Below, piece by piece: positions 18,110-26,595 of a DNA stretch of 64,000 nt. A program made the position numbers and the translations under genes. Origin of the DNA: Methylopila jiangsuensis (GTDB lineage: Bacteria; Pseudomonadota; Alphaproteobacteria; Rhizobiales; Methylopilaceae); NCBI RefSeq assembly GCF_027922305.1, contig NZ_BSFK01000016.1, forward strand, positions 124,001 to 188,000, read 5' to 3'. Positions within the stretch are counted from its first letter, which is position 1. Every line of letters begins with the position of its first letter. Below the pieces are notes generated by a model, which ran no database searches, was not told where the DNA came from, and saw only the letters and a program-made list of their open reading frames with translations.

Positions 18110-18381
18110 GCCTCGACGTCGAAGATTTCATGGCCCCCAGCGCCGTGGAGCCCACCCCGCCCGGCGAGTTCCGCCGCGTCCGCCCCACGGACGAGACCGA
18201 ACAGGACAAGGCGCTGCGCCGCGTGGCCGACGCCGTCCACCGCCTGAACCAGACCGTCATCCGGGCGGTCGAAGCCGGCCTGTCGGTCGAGATGGTGCGG
18301 GTGTCCCGCTACCATAACGGCTCGGGAAGCTGGGGCGACCAGATGGTCCCCACCGTGCGCGACGCGCCCGGCAAACGCTGA
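18106..18381 (+). CDS. Small uncharacterised protein coupled to aceA (91 aa)
   Basis: The ATG overlaps the aceA stop (ATGA), so it is probably co-translated. The N-terminal 40 residues are acidic and Pro-rich; the rest ([36 protein letters not shown], then GSWGDQMVP) looks like a helical pair followed by a short extended tail. There is no signal peptide or membrane segment. I do not recognise a named family. Its fixed position between isocitrate lyase and methylcitrate synthase suggests a role in the same carbon pathway, but that is inference from position only. Confidence 0.7.
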   Translation: MSLDVEDFMAPSAVEPTPPGEFRRVRPTDETEQDKALRRVADAVHRLNQTVIRAVEAGLSVEMVRVSRYHNGSGSWGDQMVPTVRDAPGKR

Positions 18382-18464
18382 CGCGCCAGGGCGGCGCGGG
18401 ATTCTCCCGACCCGCGCCGCCTGTCTCGCCCTTTTTCCTCATCCCCAGAACCTGGAGACGTGTG

Positions 18465-19655
18465 ATGGCCCTCGCCCTGACCGATGTCGCCGCCTCTCCG
18501 CGCCTCGCGCCCAAGAAGTCCGTCGCCCTGTCCGGCGTCGTCGCCGGCCGCACCGCGCTGTCCAGCGTCGGCGGCGCCGAACTCCGCTACCGGGGCTACG
18601 ACGTCGTGGATCTCGCCACCTCCTGCGCCTTCGAGGAGGTCGCCTACCTTCTGGTCTATGGCGACCTGCCCAGCGCCTCCGAACTCGCCGCCTACACGGC
18701 GCGGCTGAAGGCGTCGCGGGGGCTGCCGGACGCGGTGCGCCGCGCGCTCGAGGCGCTGCCCGCCTCCGCCCATCCCATGGACGTGCTGCGCAGCGGCGTG
18801 TCGGCGCTGGGCTGCGTGCTGCCGGAGCCGCCCCGCAGCCAGCCCCGCGGCGCCGCCGACGTGGCCGACAAGCTGATCGCCAGCATGGGCTCCATGCTGG
18901 CCTACTGGCGCCATTACGCCCATGGCGGCCGCCGCATCGAGGTGGAGACCGACGACGACAGCGTGGGCGGGCACCTGCTGCATCTCATGCGCCGCACGCC
19001 GCCCTCGGAGGCGGAGGTCGCGGCCATGCACGCCTCGTTCGTGATCTACGCCGAGCACGAGTTCAACGCCTCCACCTTCACCGCACGCTCGGTGGCGGGC
19101 ACGGGCGCCGACCTGTACTCCTGCGTGGTGGCGGCCATCGGCGCGCTGAGCGGCGCCAAGCATGGCGGCGCCAACGAGCAGGCCTTCATCGAGATGTGCC
19201 GCTATGTGGACGAGGCCGAAGCCGAGGCCGCCGTGCGCGAACGCGTCGCCCGCAAGGAGGTGGTGATGGGCTTCGGCCATCCGGTCTATGTGTCGGGCGA
19301 TCCGCGCAACCGGGTGATCAAGGCGGTCGCCGCCCGGCTGGTGGCCGAGGGCGCCCCCTCCCGCCTGTTCGACGTGGCCCAGCGCATCGAAAGCGTGATG
19401 GCCGACGCCAAGGGCATGTTCCCGAACGTCGACTGGTACAGCGCGCTGGTCTATCACCTGCTGGGCGTTCCCCAGTCGATGTTCACCGCCCTGTTCGCCA
19501 TGGCGCGCACGGCCGGCTGGTGCGCCCATGTCATCGAGCAGCGCTCCGATGGCAAGATCATCCGCCCGACCGCCGAATACATCGGCCCGGAAGGGCGCGC
19601 GCTTCCGCCGATCGCGGCCCGCGCCGTCGCCCCCGAGGCGATCCGCGCCGCGTGA
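18465..19655 (+). CDS. prpC: 2-methylcitrate synthase (396 aa)
   Basis: Condenses propionyl-CoA with oxaloacetate to 2-methylcitrate. The N-terminal [21 protein letters not shown] and [13 protein letters not shown] are typical of PrpC rather than ordinary GltA. The active-site regions are [36 protein letters not shown] (His) and the C-terminal [14 protein letters not shown] with [12 protein letters not shown] at 18462 is possible, but ATG at 18465 has GGAG at 18454-18457 and is preferred. Neither prpB nor prpD is in the window, so the cycle would need enzymes encoded elsewhere or a bifunctional AceA. Control by the ScfR-like protein is likely. Confidence 0.92.
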   Translation: MALALTDVAASPRLAPKKSVALSGVVAGRTALSSVGGAELRYRGYDVVDLATSCAFEEVAYLLVYGDLPSASELAAYTARLKASRGLPDAVRRALEALPASAHPMDVLRSGVSALGCVLPEPPRSQPRGAADVADKLIASMGSMLAYWRHYAHGGRRIEVETDDDSVGGHLLHLMRRTPPSEAEVAAMHASFVIYAEHEFNASTFTARSVAGTGADLYSCVVAAIGALSGAKHGGANEQAFIEMCRYVDEAEAEAAVRERVARKEVVMGFGHPVYVSGDPRNRVIKAVAARLVAEGAPSRLFDVAQRIESVMADAKGMFPNVDWYSALVYHLLGVPQSMFTALFAMARTAGWCAHVIEQRSDGKIIRPTAEYIGPEGRALPPIAARAVAPEAIRAA

Positions 19656-19678
19656 CGGCCCGACCCGACGAGGACGCC

Positions 19679-20104
19679 ATGACCGTGACCGCCCGCTCCC
19701 TGAAGCTCACCCACGCCGGCGCGCTGAAGGCGCTGGCGGCCGCGGCCGCCAAGGCGGAGGAGATCGGCGTGCCCCAGAACGTCTCCATCGTGGACGAGGG
19801 CGGCAACCTGCTCGCCTTCGTGCGCACCGACGGCGCCAGGCTGCTGTCGCGGGAGACCTCGCTGTCCAAGGCGATCTCCGCCGCCTCCCACCGCCAGCCC
19901 ACCGGCCGGCTCGACGGCGCGGCCGAGATGAAGCTGGCGGTCGCCTCCGGCGGCCGGCTGACCAACCTGCCGGGCGGCCTGCCGATCGTGATCGACGGCG
20001 TCTGCGTCGGCGGCGTCGGGGTCGGCTCCGGCACGGGCGCGGAGGACGTGATCGTCGCCCGCGCCGCGCTCGCCGCCATCGGCGCCGACGACCAGACGCC
20101 CTGA
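19679..20104 (+). CDS. GlcG/HbpS family heme-binding-like protein (141 aa)
   Basis: Small one-domain protein of the GlcG/HbpS family: LKLTHAGALKALAAAAAKAEEIGVPQNVSIVDEGGNLLAFVRTDGARLLS, then SKAISAA and GGLPIVIDGVCVGGVGVGSGTGAEDVIVARAAL. Members are often found beside glycolate or C2/C3 metabolism genes, and some bind heme or degraded heme; the biochemical role here is unknown. It starts 23 bp after prpC on the same strand and probably belongs to its transcript. The ATG at 19679 is the family start. There is no secretion signal. Confidence 0.85.
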   Translation: MTVTARSLKLTHAGALKALAAAAAKAEEIGVPQNVSIVDEGGNLLAFVRTDGARLLSRETSLSKAISAASHRQPTGRLDGAAEMKLAVASGGRLTNLPGGLPIVIDGVCVGGVGVGSGTGAEDVIVARAALAAIGADDQTP

Positions 20105-20124
20105 CGAGCGGGCCTTGCGGAGAC

Positions 20125-20160
20125 CGCTGACGCGAGCGCTGCGGCGCCGTCGCGTCAGCG
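20125..20160. terminator. Hairpin between convergent GlcG-like gene and rhomboid gene
   Basis: A perfect 11-bp inverted repeat (CGCTGACGCGA at 20125-20135 and its complement at 20150-20160) with a GC-rich 14-nt loop sits between two convergent genes and overlaps the stop of the rhomboid gene. There is no strong T-run on either side, so it may be a weak bidirectional terminator or transcript-end stabiliser rather than a classic intrinsic terminator. Confidence 0.55.
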
Positions 20161-21702
20161 CCGTTTCCGGCCGCCGAGCAGCAGGCCGACCGCCGCGCCG
20201 ATGGCGAAGCCGAAGGCGTGGGCGGCGAAGCTGACCTGGGGCACGATCAGGTCGAACGCGACCTGCGCCACAACGATGCCCGAGAGCAGGGTCAGCCCTC
20301 GCCGCGCTTCCGGCGCGCCCCGCGCCGCGTCCCGCAGCAGCAGGCCGCCGAAGGCGCCGACCACGCCGAAAATGGCGCCGGACGCGCCCACCAGCAGCGT
20401 CGGCTCGGCGGCGAAGGCGGTTTCCAGCGCCAGCACGCCGGCCATGGAGCCGAGGCCGGAGACCGCGTAGATGGCGATCATGCCGAGCCGGCCGGCGCGC
20501 GCCTCCACCATGCGGCCGAAGGCCAGCAGCCCCAGCATGTTGAGCGCGAGATGCAGGCCGCCGAAATGCAGGAACAGCGCGGTGAACAGCCGGCTCCATT
20601 CGCCGCCCTGAAGCACCGCTGGCGGCCACAGCGCGCCGAGCTCGTACAGCGTCTCCAGATCGGTCGGGCCGCCCCAGCCGCCGGTCCAGAGCTCCAGCCC
20701 GAACGCGGCGACATTGGCCGCGATCAGCGCCAGCGTGACGACCGGCCGGGGCGCGGGCGGCTCCGCGGCGGGCAGGCGCCCCTCCGCCTTCGCCTCCAGC
20801 ACGGCGCGGGCCACATGGTCGATCACCCCGCGCCGCTCCGGCGACAGCGCCTGGGGCGAACCGAGCCCGTCGGCGCTCCCCACCCGAAGACGGCGCGCGA
20901 TCAGCGCCTCGCGCTGCGGCCCCTCGGCGCCGGCCATGACCGCCTCCCGCGCCTCCCGGTTGGAGGGATCGCGCACGAGCGCGGCGGTCGCCAGCCAGAA
21001 CCGCCGGGCGTTGGGGGTGAGCGCGGCGAAGGGCGCCGCATCGAGCAGCGCGGCCACGGCGTCGGCCCGGCCGCCGAAGGCGAGCAGCATCAGGTCCGAG
21101 GCGGGATCGACCGGCGCCGCCCGGTAGGCGTCGACCAGTTCGGCCAGCCGGCCCTGCTCGCCCAGCGCCCGAAGACGCACGCTGTCGCCGCCCGGCGGCA
21201 TGGAGCCTGAGACCACGCCGCGCCAGTCGCCGGTCTGCCGGGCGAGTTCGGCGATGGCGCAGGCGCGCGAAGACGGCAGCAGGCCGGGCTCCGCGAGCGT
21301 CCGCCGCACCTCCGCAATCGCCGCGCCGTCGCCTGCGCGGACCCGCGCCAGAGCGGCCATCAGGCCCGGCTCGCGGCGCCAGCCGCCGAAGGGGTGCAGC
21401 AGCCGGACCACGGCCGCGAAGCGCCGCGCCCTGGCGTAGTCCTGCGCGGTCAGCGCACGGGCATGGGCGTTGGCCGCGAAGGACGGCGCCACCAGCAGCA
21501 GCCCCCAGGCCGCGGCGACCGCATAGACCGCGGCCTCCCACTCCAGCGCGACGGCGACGCCGACCGCGACCAGTGCCAGCGCCGCCTTCGCGACCCAGGC
21601 GGCGGCGCCGACGCCGAGCCTGCGGCTCGCCGGGATCACCTGCGCCAGAAACGCGACGCTCCACACCAGCATGATCGCCGGAAGAACGAGAAGAGGCTCC
21701 AT
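20155..21702 (-). CDS. Rhomboid family intramembrane serine protease with N-terminal helical domain (515 aa)
   Basis: The C-terminal third (about 315-515) is a six-helix rhomboid core: LFTALFLHFGGLHLALNMLGLLAFGRMVE, the GxSG serine motif GASGAIFG (Ser near 439) and the catalytic His in VSFAAHAFGFAIG (near 493). The N-terminus has three or four membrane segments (about 1-80) followed by a soluble Ala/Arg-rich stretch resembling tetratricopeptide-like repeats. Rhomboids cut membrane proteins within the lipid bilayer; the substrate is unknown. The long N-terminal extension is unusual compared with GlpG and may handle substrate choice. Confidence 0.9.
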   Translation of the reverse strand: MEPLLVLPAIMLVWSVAFLAQVIPASRRLGVGAAAWVAKAALALVAVGVAVALEWEAAVYAVAAAWGLLLVAPSFAANAHARALTAQDYARARRFAAVVRLLHPFGGWRREPGLMAALARVRAGDGAAIAEVRRTLAEPGLLPSSRACAIAELARQTGDWRGVVSGSMPPGGDSVRLRALGEQGRLAELVDAYRAAPVDPASDLMLLAFGGRADAVAALLDAAPFAALTPNARRFWLATAALVRDPSNREAREAVMAGAEGPQREALIARRLRVGSADGLGSPQALSPERRGVIDHVARAVLEAKAEGRLPAAEPPAPRPVVTLALIAANVAAFGLELWTGGWGGPTDLETLYELGALWPPAVLQGGEWSRLFTALFLHFGGLHLALNMLGLLAFGRMVEARAGRLGMIAIYAVSGLGSMAGVLALETAFAAEPTLLVGASGAIFGVVGAFGGLLLRDAARGAPEARRGLTLLSGIVVAQVAFDLIVPQVSFAAHAFGFAIGAAVGLLLGGRKRR

Positions 21703-21706
21703 CGGA

Positions 21707-21847
21707 TCAGCGCGCGCTTAGGGACGACGCGGCGACCCGCGCCTGCTCGTCGACACGCGAAACGGCGGCGCAGTTGAAACGAAGGACCACGGCCCCGAAC
21801 TCCCGGCGCAAACGTTCCGAAACGACCGCCGGAACCTCACCGCTCAT
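21707..21847 (-). CDS. Possible small protein directly upstream of rhomboid (46 aa)
   Basis: A short frame (MSGEVPAVVSERLRREFGAV onwards) ends in TGA 4 bp before the rhomboid ATG, the spacing of a translationally coupled pair. No Shine-Dalgarno is evident before its ATG, and no family is recognised. The peptide reads like a plausible helical soluble protein with a single Cys. It may equally be leader sequence of the rhomboid gene. Confidence 0.3.
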   Translation of the reverse strand: MSGEVPAVVSERLRREFGAVVLRFNCAAVSRVDEQARVAASSLSAR

Positions 21848-21941
21848 CAGGTAAGCCGCGGCGCGCGCTTCGCAACCATCCGCCGCCGCCCGCCCCGCGC
21901 CGCCGCGTCCCACGCGGGCCCGAACCCCTTGGACCGTGGGA

Positions 21942-22538
21942 CTACGCGCGGGGCGTTCCGGACTTTTCCGCCTGCTCCTTGGCGCGATGCTCGTCCGTGT
22001 CCTCGCCCTCGGGATTGGGGGCGTGGCTGTCGCCCTCCTTGCCGTGGGCGTCGTCGGTCAGCCAGTCGGTCAGCGCCAGGAACACGCCGGACAGCACGAA
22101 CACCGCATGAACCACCGTCATCCAGTAGATGTCGCGGTCGCTGACCGCGCCGAGGTCCATGAAGGACTTCAGCAGCTGGATCGCCGAGATCGCCACGATG
22201 GAGGCGATCAGCTTCAGCTTCAGGCCCGAGAAGTCGATCTTGCCCATCCATTCGGGCCGCACGCTCTGGTCCTTCAGGTCCATGCGCGAGATGAAGTTCT
22301 CGTAGCCGGAGAAGATCACCAGCAGCACCAGATTGGCGGTCAGCGACAGGTCGATCAGCGACAGCGCGCCCAGGATGACCTGACTCTCGGTGGCGTGCAG
22401 CACGCCTTCCGCGAAATGAACGAGCTCCTGCAGGAACTTGATCAGAATGACCACCAGCCCGAGCACGAGGCCCACATAGAACGGCGCCATCAGCCAGCGG
22501 CTGGCGAACAAAGCGCGCTCGAGCGTGCGTGAGATCAT
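21942..22538 (-). CDS. UPF0114 (YqhA, TIGR00645) family membrane protein (198 aa)
   Basis: The N-terminus ERALFASRWLMAPFYVGLVLGLVVILIKFLQELVHF and the later SLIDLSLTANLVLLVIFSGYENFISRMD and KLKLIASIVAISAIQLLKSFMDL match the UPF0114/TIGR00645 family of four-helix inner-membrane proteins of unknown function. The C-terminal 40 residues are a charged, disordered extension (KEGDSHAPNPEGEDTDEHRAK). The ATG at 22538 begins the conserved part; the frame extends upstream without similarity to the family. Confidence 0.88.
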   Translation of the reverse strand: MISRTLERALFASRWLMAPFYVGLVLGLVVILIKFLQELVHFAEGVLHATESQVILGALSLIDLSLTANLVLLVIFSGYENFISRMDLKDQSVRPEWMGKIDFSGLKLKLIASIVAISAIQLLKSFMDLGAVSDRDIYWMTVVHAVFVLSGVFLALTDWLTDDAHGKEGDSHAPNPEGEDTDEHRAKEQAEKSGTPRA

Positions 22539-22647
22539 GGTCAGCAATCCCCGGCCGCGAACCTGAGCGGCGAAACCGGCGGAGGCCATGGCACGGCGCC
22601 GGGACCGGGGCAAGTCCCGGCGCCAGGACACAGGACCGTGCGGCCGA

Positions 22648-23316
<669 letters not shown>

Positions 23317-23379
23317 CGGTTCGCGTTTCACGAAAAACGCCCCCGACCCGATCCCCCTCGGGCCTTCAGCGCGGTCGGT

Positions 23380-23697
23380 TCAGGGTGCGACGCCCACGCG
23401 CGGCCGCGGCCGCCGCCCGACGATCATCAGCAGCAGGCCGATCACGATCAGCGCCGCGCAGGCGGGCGTCGCCAGCGTCCAGGCGAAGGCCGGATCCGCG
23501 ACGCCCGGCGAGCCAAGCCCCGCGATCGCGGTCTTCGCGCTTGCGAGCCCGTCCGCGGACGCCAGCGCCCAGGCCTGCTCGGTGGAGGTGAGGCGCAGCG
23601 CGCCGGCGGCGATCGAACGGGCGCCGTCCGCGACCAGCGCGACGAAGCCCGCCGCGAGCACCAGGAAGCCGAGCAGGCGGAACAGGAAGCGAATCAT
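23380..23697 (-). CDS. Hypothetical two-helix membrane protein (105 aa)
   Basis: The protein starts directly with a membrane helix (MIRFLFRLLGFLVLAAGFVALVADG), has a short loop (SLRLTSTEQAWALAS-like region) and a second helix (TPACAALIVIGLLLMIVGRR) followed by an Arg-rich cytoplasmic tail. No family is recognised. It is a single gene between msrA and tRNA-Ser on the minus strand. The ATG at 23697 is chosen because the longer open frame upstream lacks hydrophobic or conserved character. Confidence 0.65.
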   Translation of the reverse strand: MIRFLFRLLGFLVLAAGFVALVADGARSIAAGALRLTSTEQAWALASADGLASAKTAIAGLGSPGVADPAFAWTLATPACAALIVIGLLLMIVGRRPRPRVGVAP

Positions 23698-23879
23698 GAG
23701 GGTCGTCGGCCTCTCAAGGACGGCGGAAGGGCATGGCGCGCGGGCGAAAACCGCGTTCGCCGCCGAAAGATGGGCTCCCGGAGGCCATCCGGCAATGCGC
23801 AAAGCAGGTTATCGTGCGCTGATCCCCATCCCGCGCTTGTCACCGCCGTCGCGGCTTGATAATCCCTGCGGCCTCCGAC

Positions 23880-23969
23880 GGAGGGGTGGCCGAGTGGTTG
23901 AAGGCGCACGCCTGGAAAGTGTGTATGCGGGCAACCGTATCGCGGGTTCGAATCCCGCCCCCTCCGCCA
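23880..23969 (+). tRNA. tRNA-Ser (anticodon GGA)
   Basis: The sequence folds as a class II tRNA: acceptor GGAGGGG pairs with CCCCTCC, the D-arm is GTGGCCGAGTGGTTGAAGGC, the anticodon loop is CTGGAAA with GGA at 23914-23916, there is a long variable arm, and the T-arm is CGGGTTCGAATCCCG. CCA is encoded at 23967-23969. It reads serine UCC/UCU codons. Its 3' end coincides with the start of the accessory region and with a 22-bp direct repeat, so it was probably the integration site of a genomic island. Confidence 0.97.
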
Positions 23970-23987
23970 CCGAGATCAGGGCCGCCA
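23966..23987 (+). repeat. 22-bp direct repeat, copy 1, overlapping tRNA-Ser 3' end (att-like)
   Basis: A 22-bp word starting at the terminal GCCA of tRNA-Ser recurs exactly at 28722-28743. Homology continues for about 80 bp more with mismatches (shared TCATTTTT, AGCAAAT, GATGT and ACC blocks). The placement at a tRNA 3' end next to an integrase remnant is typical of an attachment-site duplication. Confidence 0.7.
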
Positions 23988-24012
23988 GTCAGCCCCCTCA
24001 TTTTTCAGCAAA

Positions 24013-24246
24013 TTGACTTGTTTGCGCCGCGGTGATGTTACCCGCAGCCGGCAGCGGCGGGCCGCTCGGAATACCCGCATCACCCTAACTCTCGCCGCGC
24101 TGCTGGCGCCCGCAAGCCCGGCCGTTGCGGAACAGGGTAATGACCGACCCGGAATTACCGTGATCGACGGCGACACTCTGCGTTCGGATGGCGAGCGCAT
24201 CCGCCTGCGCTCGGAAGCCGGCCCGATCGACGCGCCAGAGCTGCGC
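24013..24246 (+). pseudogene. N-terminal fragment of a secreted thermonuclease-like (SNase) gene
   Basis: The frame encodes a hydrophobic signal-like stretch (ITLTLAALLAPASPAVAEQ) followed by ITVIDGDTLRSDGERIRLRS and IDAPEL, the opening motif of staphylococcal-nuclease-like proteins (IDGDT...IRLxGIDAPEL). A few extra residues interrupt the motif, and similarity stops right after it. The frame then runs into sequence that, read in another frame, is an integrase. So this is a truncated fragment fused to the integrase remnant. Confidence 0.55.
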
Positions 24247-24580
24247 CGGCCGCAGCCCATTCCTGTTCCCGAACGATCGGCACGTCTCGAAACCGATGTC
24301 GGAGAACGCGCTCGGCTACCTGCTCAACCGCGCCGGATACCACCGCCGGCACGTCCCGCACGGCTGGCGGACGGCCTTCAGCACCATCATGAACGAGCGC
24401 TTCCGTCCCGACCGGGAGGTGATCGACATGATGCTGAGCCACGGGCCGAAGGACGAGGTCGAAGCCTCCTATAACGGGCGCTGCACGCCGCCCGCCGGTG
24501 CGAGCTGGCGCAGCTCTGGGCAGACCTGCTGATGGTGGCCGCTGGAGGACGTCGTTCGCGGGCGAAGGAGCGGAAGGTGA
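24245..24580 (+). pseudogene. Phage/P4-type tyrosine integrase, C-terminal remnant with frameshift
   Basis: Translation in the frame of 24188 gives PMSENALGYLLNRAGYHRRHVPHGWRTAFSTIMNERF and DREVIDMMLSHGPKDEVEASYNGR, the end of the catalytic domain of P4-like integrases with the HxxR-type HGWR (about 24359-24370) and the Tyr region. About 24480-24495 a frameshift moves the continuation (ELAQLWADLL) to another frame. The N-terminal and central parts, including the first catalytic Arg, are missing. It follows tRNA-Ser by about 280 bp, so it is probably the broken integrase of the island inserted there. Confidence 0.75.
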
Positions 24581-24857
24581 CCTTCGTCAAGCGCCTGCCC
24601 CGGCGCCGCCATGGCCCGATGAGCCCCGCGCGCGGGACGACTTCAGTGTTCCCGCCGGCGAGAAGGTACAGCTTTGGCTAACCATCAGCCGAAATAACTG
24701 AACCAAAATGCATTATGTTATCGATATTTGGGTCGAAACCCCACGATCTCGACTCTAGATCAGTAATCGCTCGATGAATTTATGCGAGCCGAGCGGCGCC
24801 CTTTGGCCCCCTCGCGAATAAGGACCAGAACCGACACCTAGAACCGTGGAGTTTCAC
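24581..24857. other. Non-coding stretch after integrase remnant
   Basis: The first half continues decaying integrase-flank sequence. The region 24690-24790 is AT-rich (AACTGAACCAAAATGCATTATGTTATCG and following) and probably contains the promoter of the small acidic protein gene at 24858. I see no RNA gene or further ORF with support. Confidence 0.4.
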
Positions 24858-25205
24858 ATGCCCGCTTTAGACTTCCTCCTGAACGATGACGACGGCCTGA
24901 TCCCCAATTTGCTCGGCGAACAGGGCGGACGCAGCGGAGTCGTTCACGGCGTCACCGAATTCCTGCTTACAGGATCTGTGCACGGCGGCGATTTCGTGGT
25001 GGAGCAGTTGTTAGACGGGCTTCAGACCGACGGGCTCAGCGCGCTGACCGGCTTTCTGGAAAACACACTCGAAGGTGGCGACGGAGACGGCGACCTGCTG
25101 GTCGAGGAGCTTGTCGACGACATCACCGGCGGCAAGCTTGACGCGCACGACCTCGGCAATCTCGGCGGCCTGCTGAACGACACGACGGATCTTCTGTTCG
25201 GCTGA
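24858..25205 (+). CDS. Small acidic Gly/Leu/Asp-rich protein of unknown function (115 aa)
   Basis: The ATG at 24858 is preceded by GGAG at 24848-24851 with a 6-nt spacer, a good ribosome-binding site. The protein is very acidic with almost no basic residues. It is built from loosely repeated Leu/Gly/Asp segments (LLNDDDGLIPNLLG, GGDGDGDLLVEELVDD, NLGGLLNDTTDLLFG) and ends in a hydrophobic tail. There is no Sec signal peptide or membrane helix. The composition resembles small type I secretion substrates or cell-surface peptides, but no calcium-binding nonapeptide fits exactly. No family is recognised and no secretion genes are adjacent. Confidence 0.6.
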   Translation: MPALDFLLNDDDGLIPNLLGEQGGRSGVVHGVTEFLLTGSVHGGDFVVEQLLDGLQTDGLSALTGFLENTLEGGDGDGDLLVEELVDDITGGKLDAHDLGNLGGLLNDTTDLLFG

Positions 25206-25403
25206 CGCGCCTCACCGTTCAGGAGCGTTACGGCTCGCCCGGCCCGTCCGGGCGGGCCTGCGCTCATTATGAGCGTCACCCCAAACCCCGCCACACCGGC
25301 CACGCGTGATCCGACCGCCGCGGGCAGGCGCGCCAGTTGCTCGCAGCTCGCCAAAAAAAGCCGCCGAAGTCGAGATGCAGGCGCTCGACCTGTTCCGGGC
25401 GCC

Positions 25404-25637
25404 TCACGCCGGCCGCTCCGGCTGCAGCCCGCGCCGGAAGCCCAGGGAGGCCGCGCGATCGGCCTCCGCGCGCGCCCGCTCGATCTCAGCGAGCTGGACC
25501 AGCAGCGCGCCGATCGCCGCTCGCGGATCGCCGTGAGCGCGGGCGATCAGGTCCTCGATCTCCGCCGCCTCCGCGGCCAGCCGCTCGTCAAGAAACAGAT
25601 CATCGGCCGGCTCGGCGGCCTCCGCCAGTCGTGTCAT
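25404..25637 (-). CDS. Small helical hypothetical protein (77 aa)
   Basis: The frame is open further upstream, but ATG at 25637 has GGGAG eight bases before it. The protein is highly charged and likely an all-helical coiled coil (FLDERLAAEAAEIEDLIARAHGDPRAAIGALLVQLAEIERARAEADRAASLGFRRG). No family name can be given. It is located in the accessory region between the acidic protein and the low-GC acetyltransferase and may be cargo of the island. Confidence 0.5.
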   Translation of the reverse strand: MTRLAEAAEPADDLFLDERLAAEAAEIEDLIARAHGDPRAAIGALLVQLAEIERARAEADRAASLGFRRGLQPERPA

Positions 25638-25857
25638 GGTCCCGTCTCCCGGTCTGATTGGGATCATGGATTCCATGAGAACGAAAAAAGAACAGGCGTC
25701 ATGAGGAAGGGCGGCTGCGGCCATTGGGCGATGATGAGCGGACCCGCGATGGCCCAGTTGGGGGGCCGTGCTTCTCGCCGCCGCGATCCATTGCAATTGA
25801 AATTGCATAAAGGCTATATGAATATAGATTATCAGATTGAAGAATGGTTTTGGATCT

Positions 25858-26574
25858 ATGCCAATTTACACAAAAGACGAGGCGTTAAAGCAATTATTGG
25901 ACAATGGCATGTCCTGCGCCAAATCGTTCAATGTTCCTGATTCGCTTCAGGTAGAACTACCTTGCAGGCTATCAGACTTAGCGAGCAAGCACCTCACTGT
26001 TGGCGCATTTTCGTATTTTGGACCTTATTGCGACATTCGCCGAGGTGAAATAGGCCGATACTGCTCTTTCGGGCGCCGTGTGCGCGGCGCTCAAGTTGAA
26101 CACCCGACGGACTACGTCACTACCCATCCAATAGCGTATAACCCGCGCTCATTATTCATTAATAACCAGTTTTTTCAGATCGCTGTGCGGGAGCGTGAGG
26201 TCAAAAATAGACCGCGCCTTTACGTGGGCCATGACGTCTGGGTGGGTGATGGCGCTTTTATTCGCAGCGGCGTGACCATTGGCACGGGCGCGATTGTCGG
26301 CGCAAACTCTGTAGTTGTGCATGATGTGCCGCCATACGCTGTCGTAGCCGGATCTCCGGCTACAATAAAGAGAATGCGATTTGACGAACATACTGTTGAA
26401 AGGCTAATTTCGAGCCGTTGGTGGGAAAAGGATATTCGCATCCTAGCTGACGATATTGGTAATGTTTCCATGTTTTTGGATGCAATTGAAGCTCAGGACG
26501 TTCCAGAGTACGCGCATCCTAAAGCCATATGCAAGCGCGCTGGAAAAGACTCCTACGAATTAAAATTTTCTTAG
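25858..26574 (+). CDS. Hexapeptide-repeat (CatB/Vat-like) acyltransferase, low GC (238 aa)
   Basis: Left-handed beta-helix acetyltransferase. Hexapeptide coils are visible in YFGPYCDIRRGEIGRYCSFGRRV and RLYVGHDVWVGDGAFIRSGVTIGTGAIVGANSVVVHDVPPYAVVAGSPA, the latter including the HDVWVG and AGSPA motifs of the CatB/LbH-XAT group. Such enzymes acetylate sugars, antibiotics or polysaccharide units; the substrate is not clear. The gene is markedly AT-richer than its neighbours, with codon use unlike the core, so recent transfer is likely. ATG 25858 is used; a TTG at 25837 is possible. It is alone, without polysaccharide genes nearby. Confidence 0.85.
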   Translation: MPIYTKDEALKQLLDNGMSCAKSFNVPDSLQVELPCRLSDLASKHLTVGAFSYFGPYCDIRRGEIGRYCSFGRRVRGAQVEHPTDYVTTHPIAYNPRSLFINNQFFQIAVREREVKNRPRLYVGHDVWVGDGAFIRSGVTIGTGAIVGANSVVVHDVPPYAVVAGSPATIKRMRFDEHTVERLISSRWWEKDIRILADDIGNVSMFLDAIEAQDVPEYAHPKAICKRAGKDSYELKFS

Positions 26575-26595
26575 TATTGTAGGCCTGACTATCAT

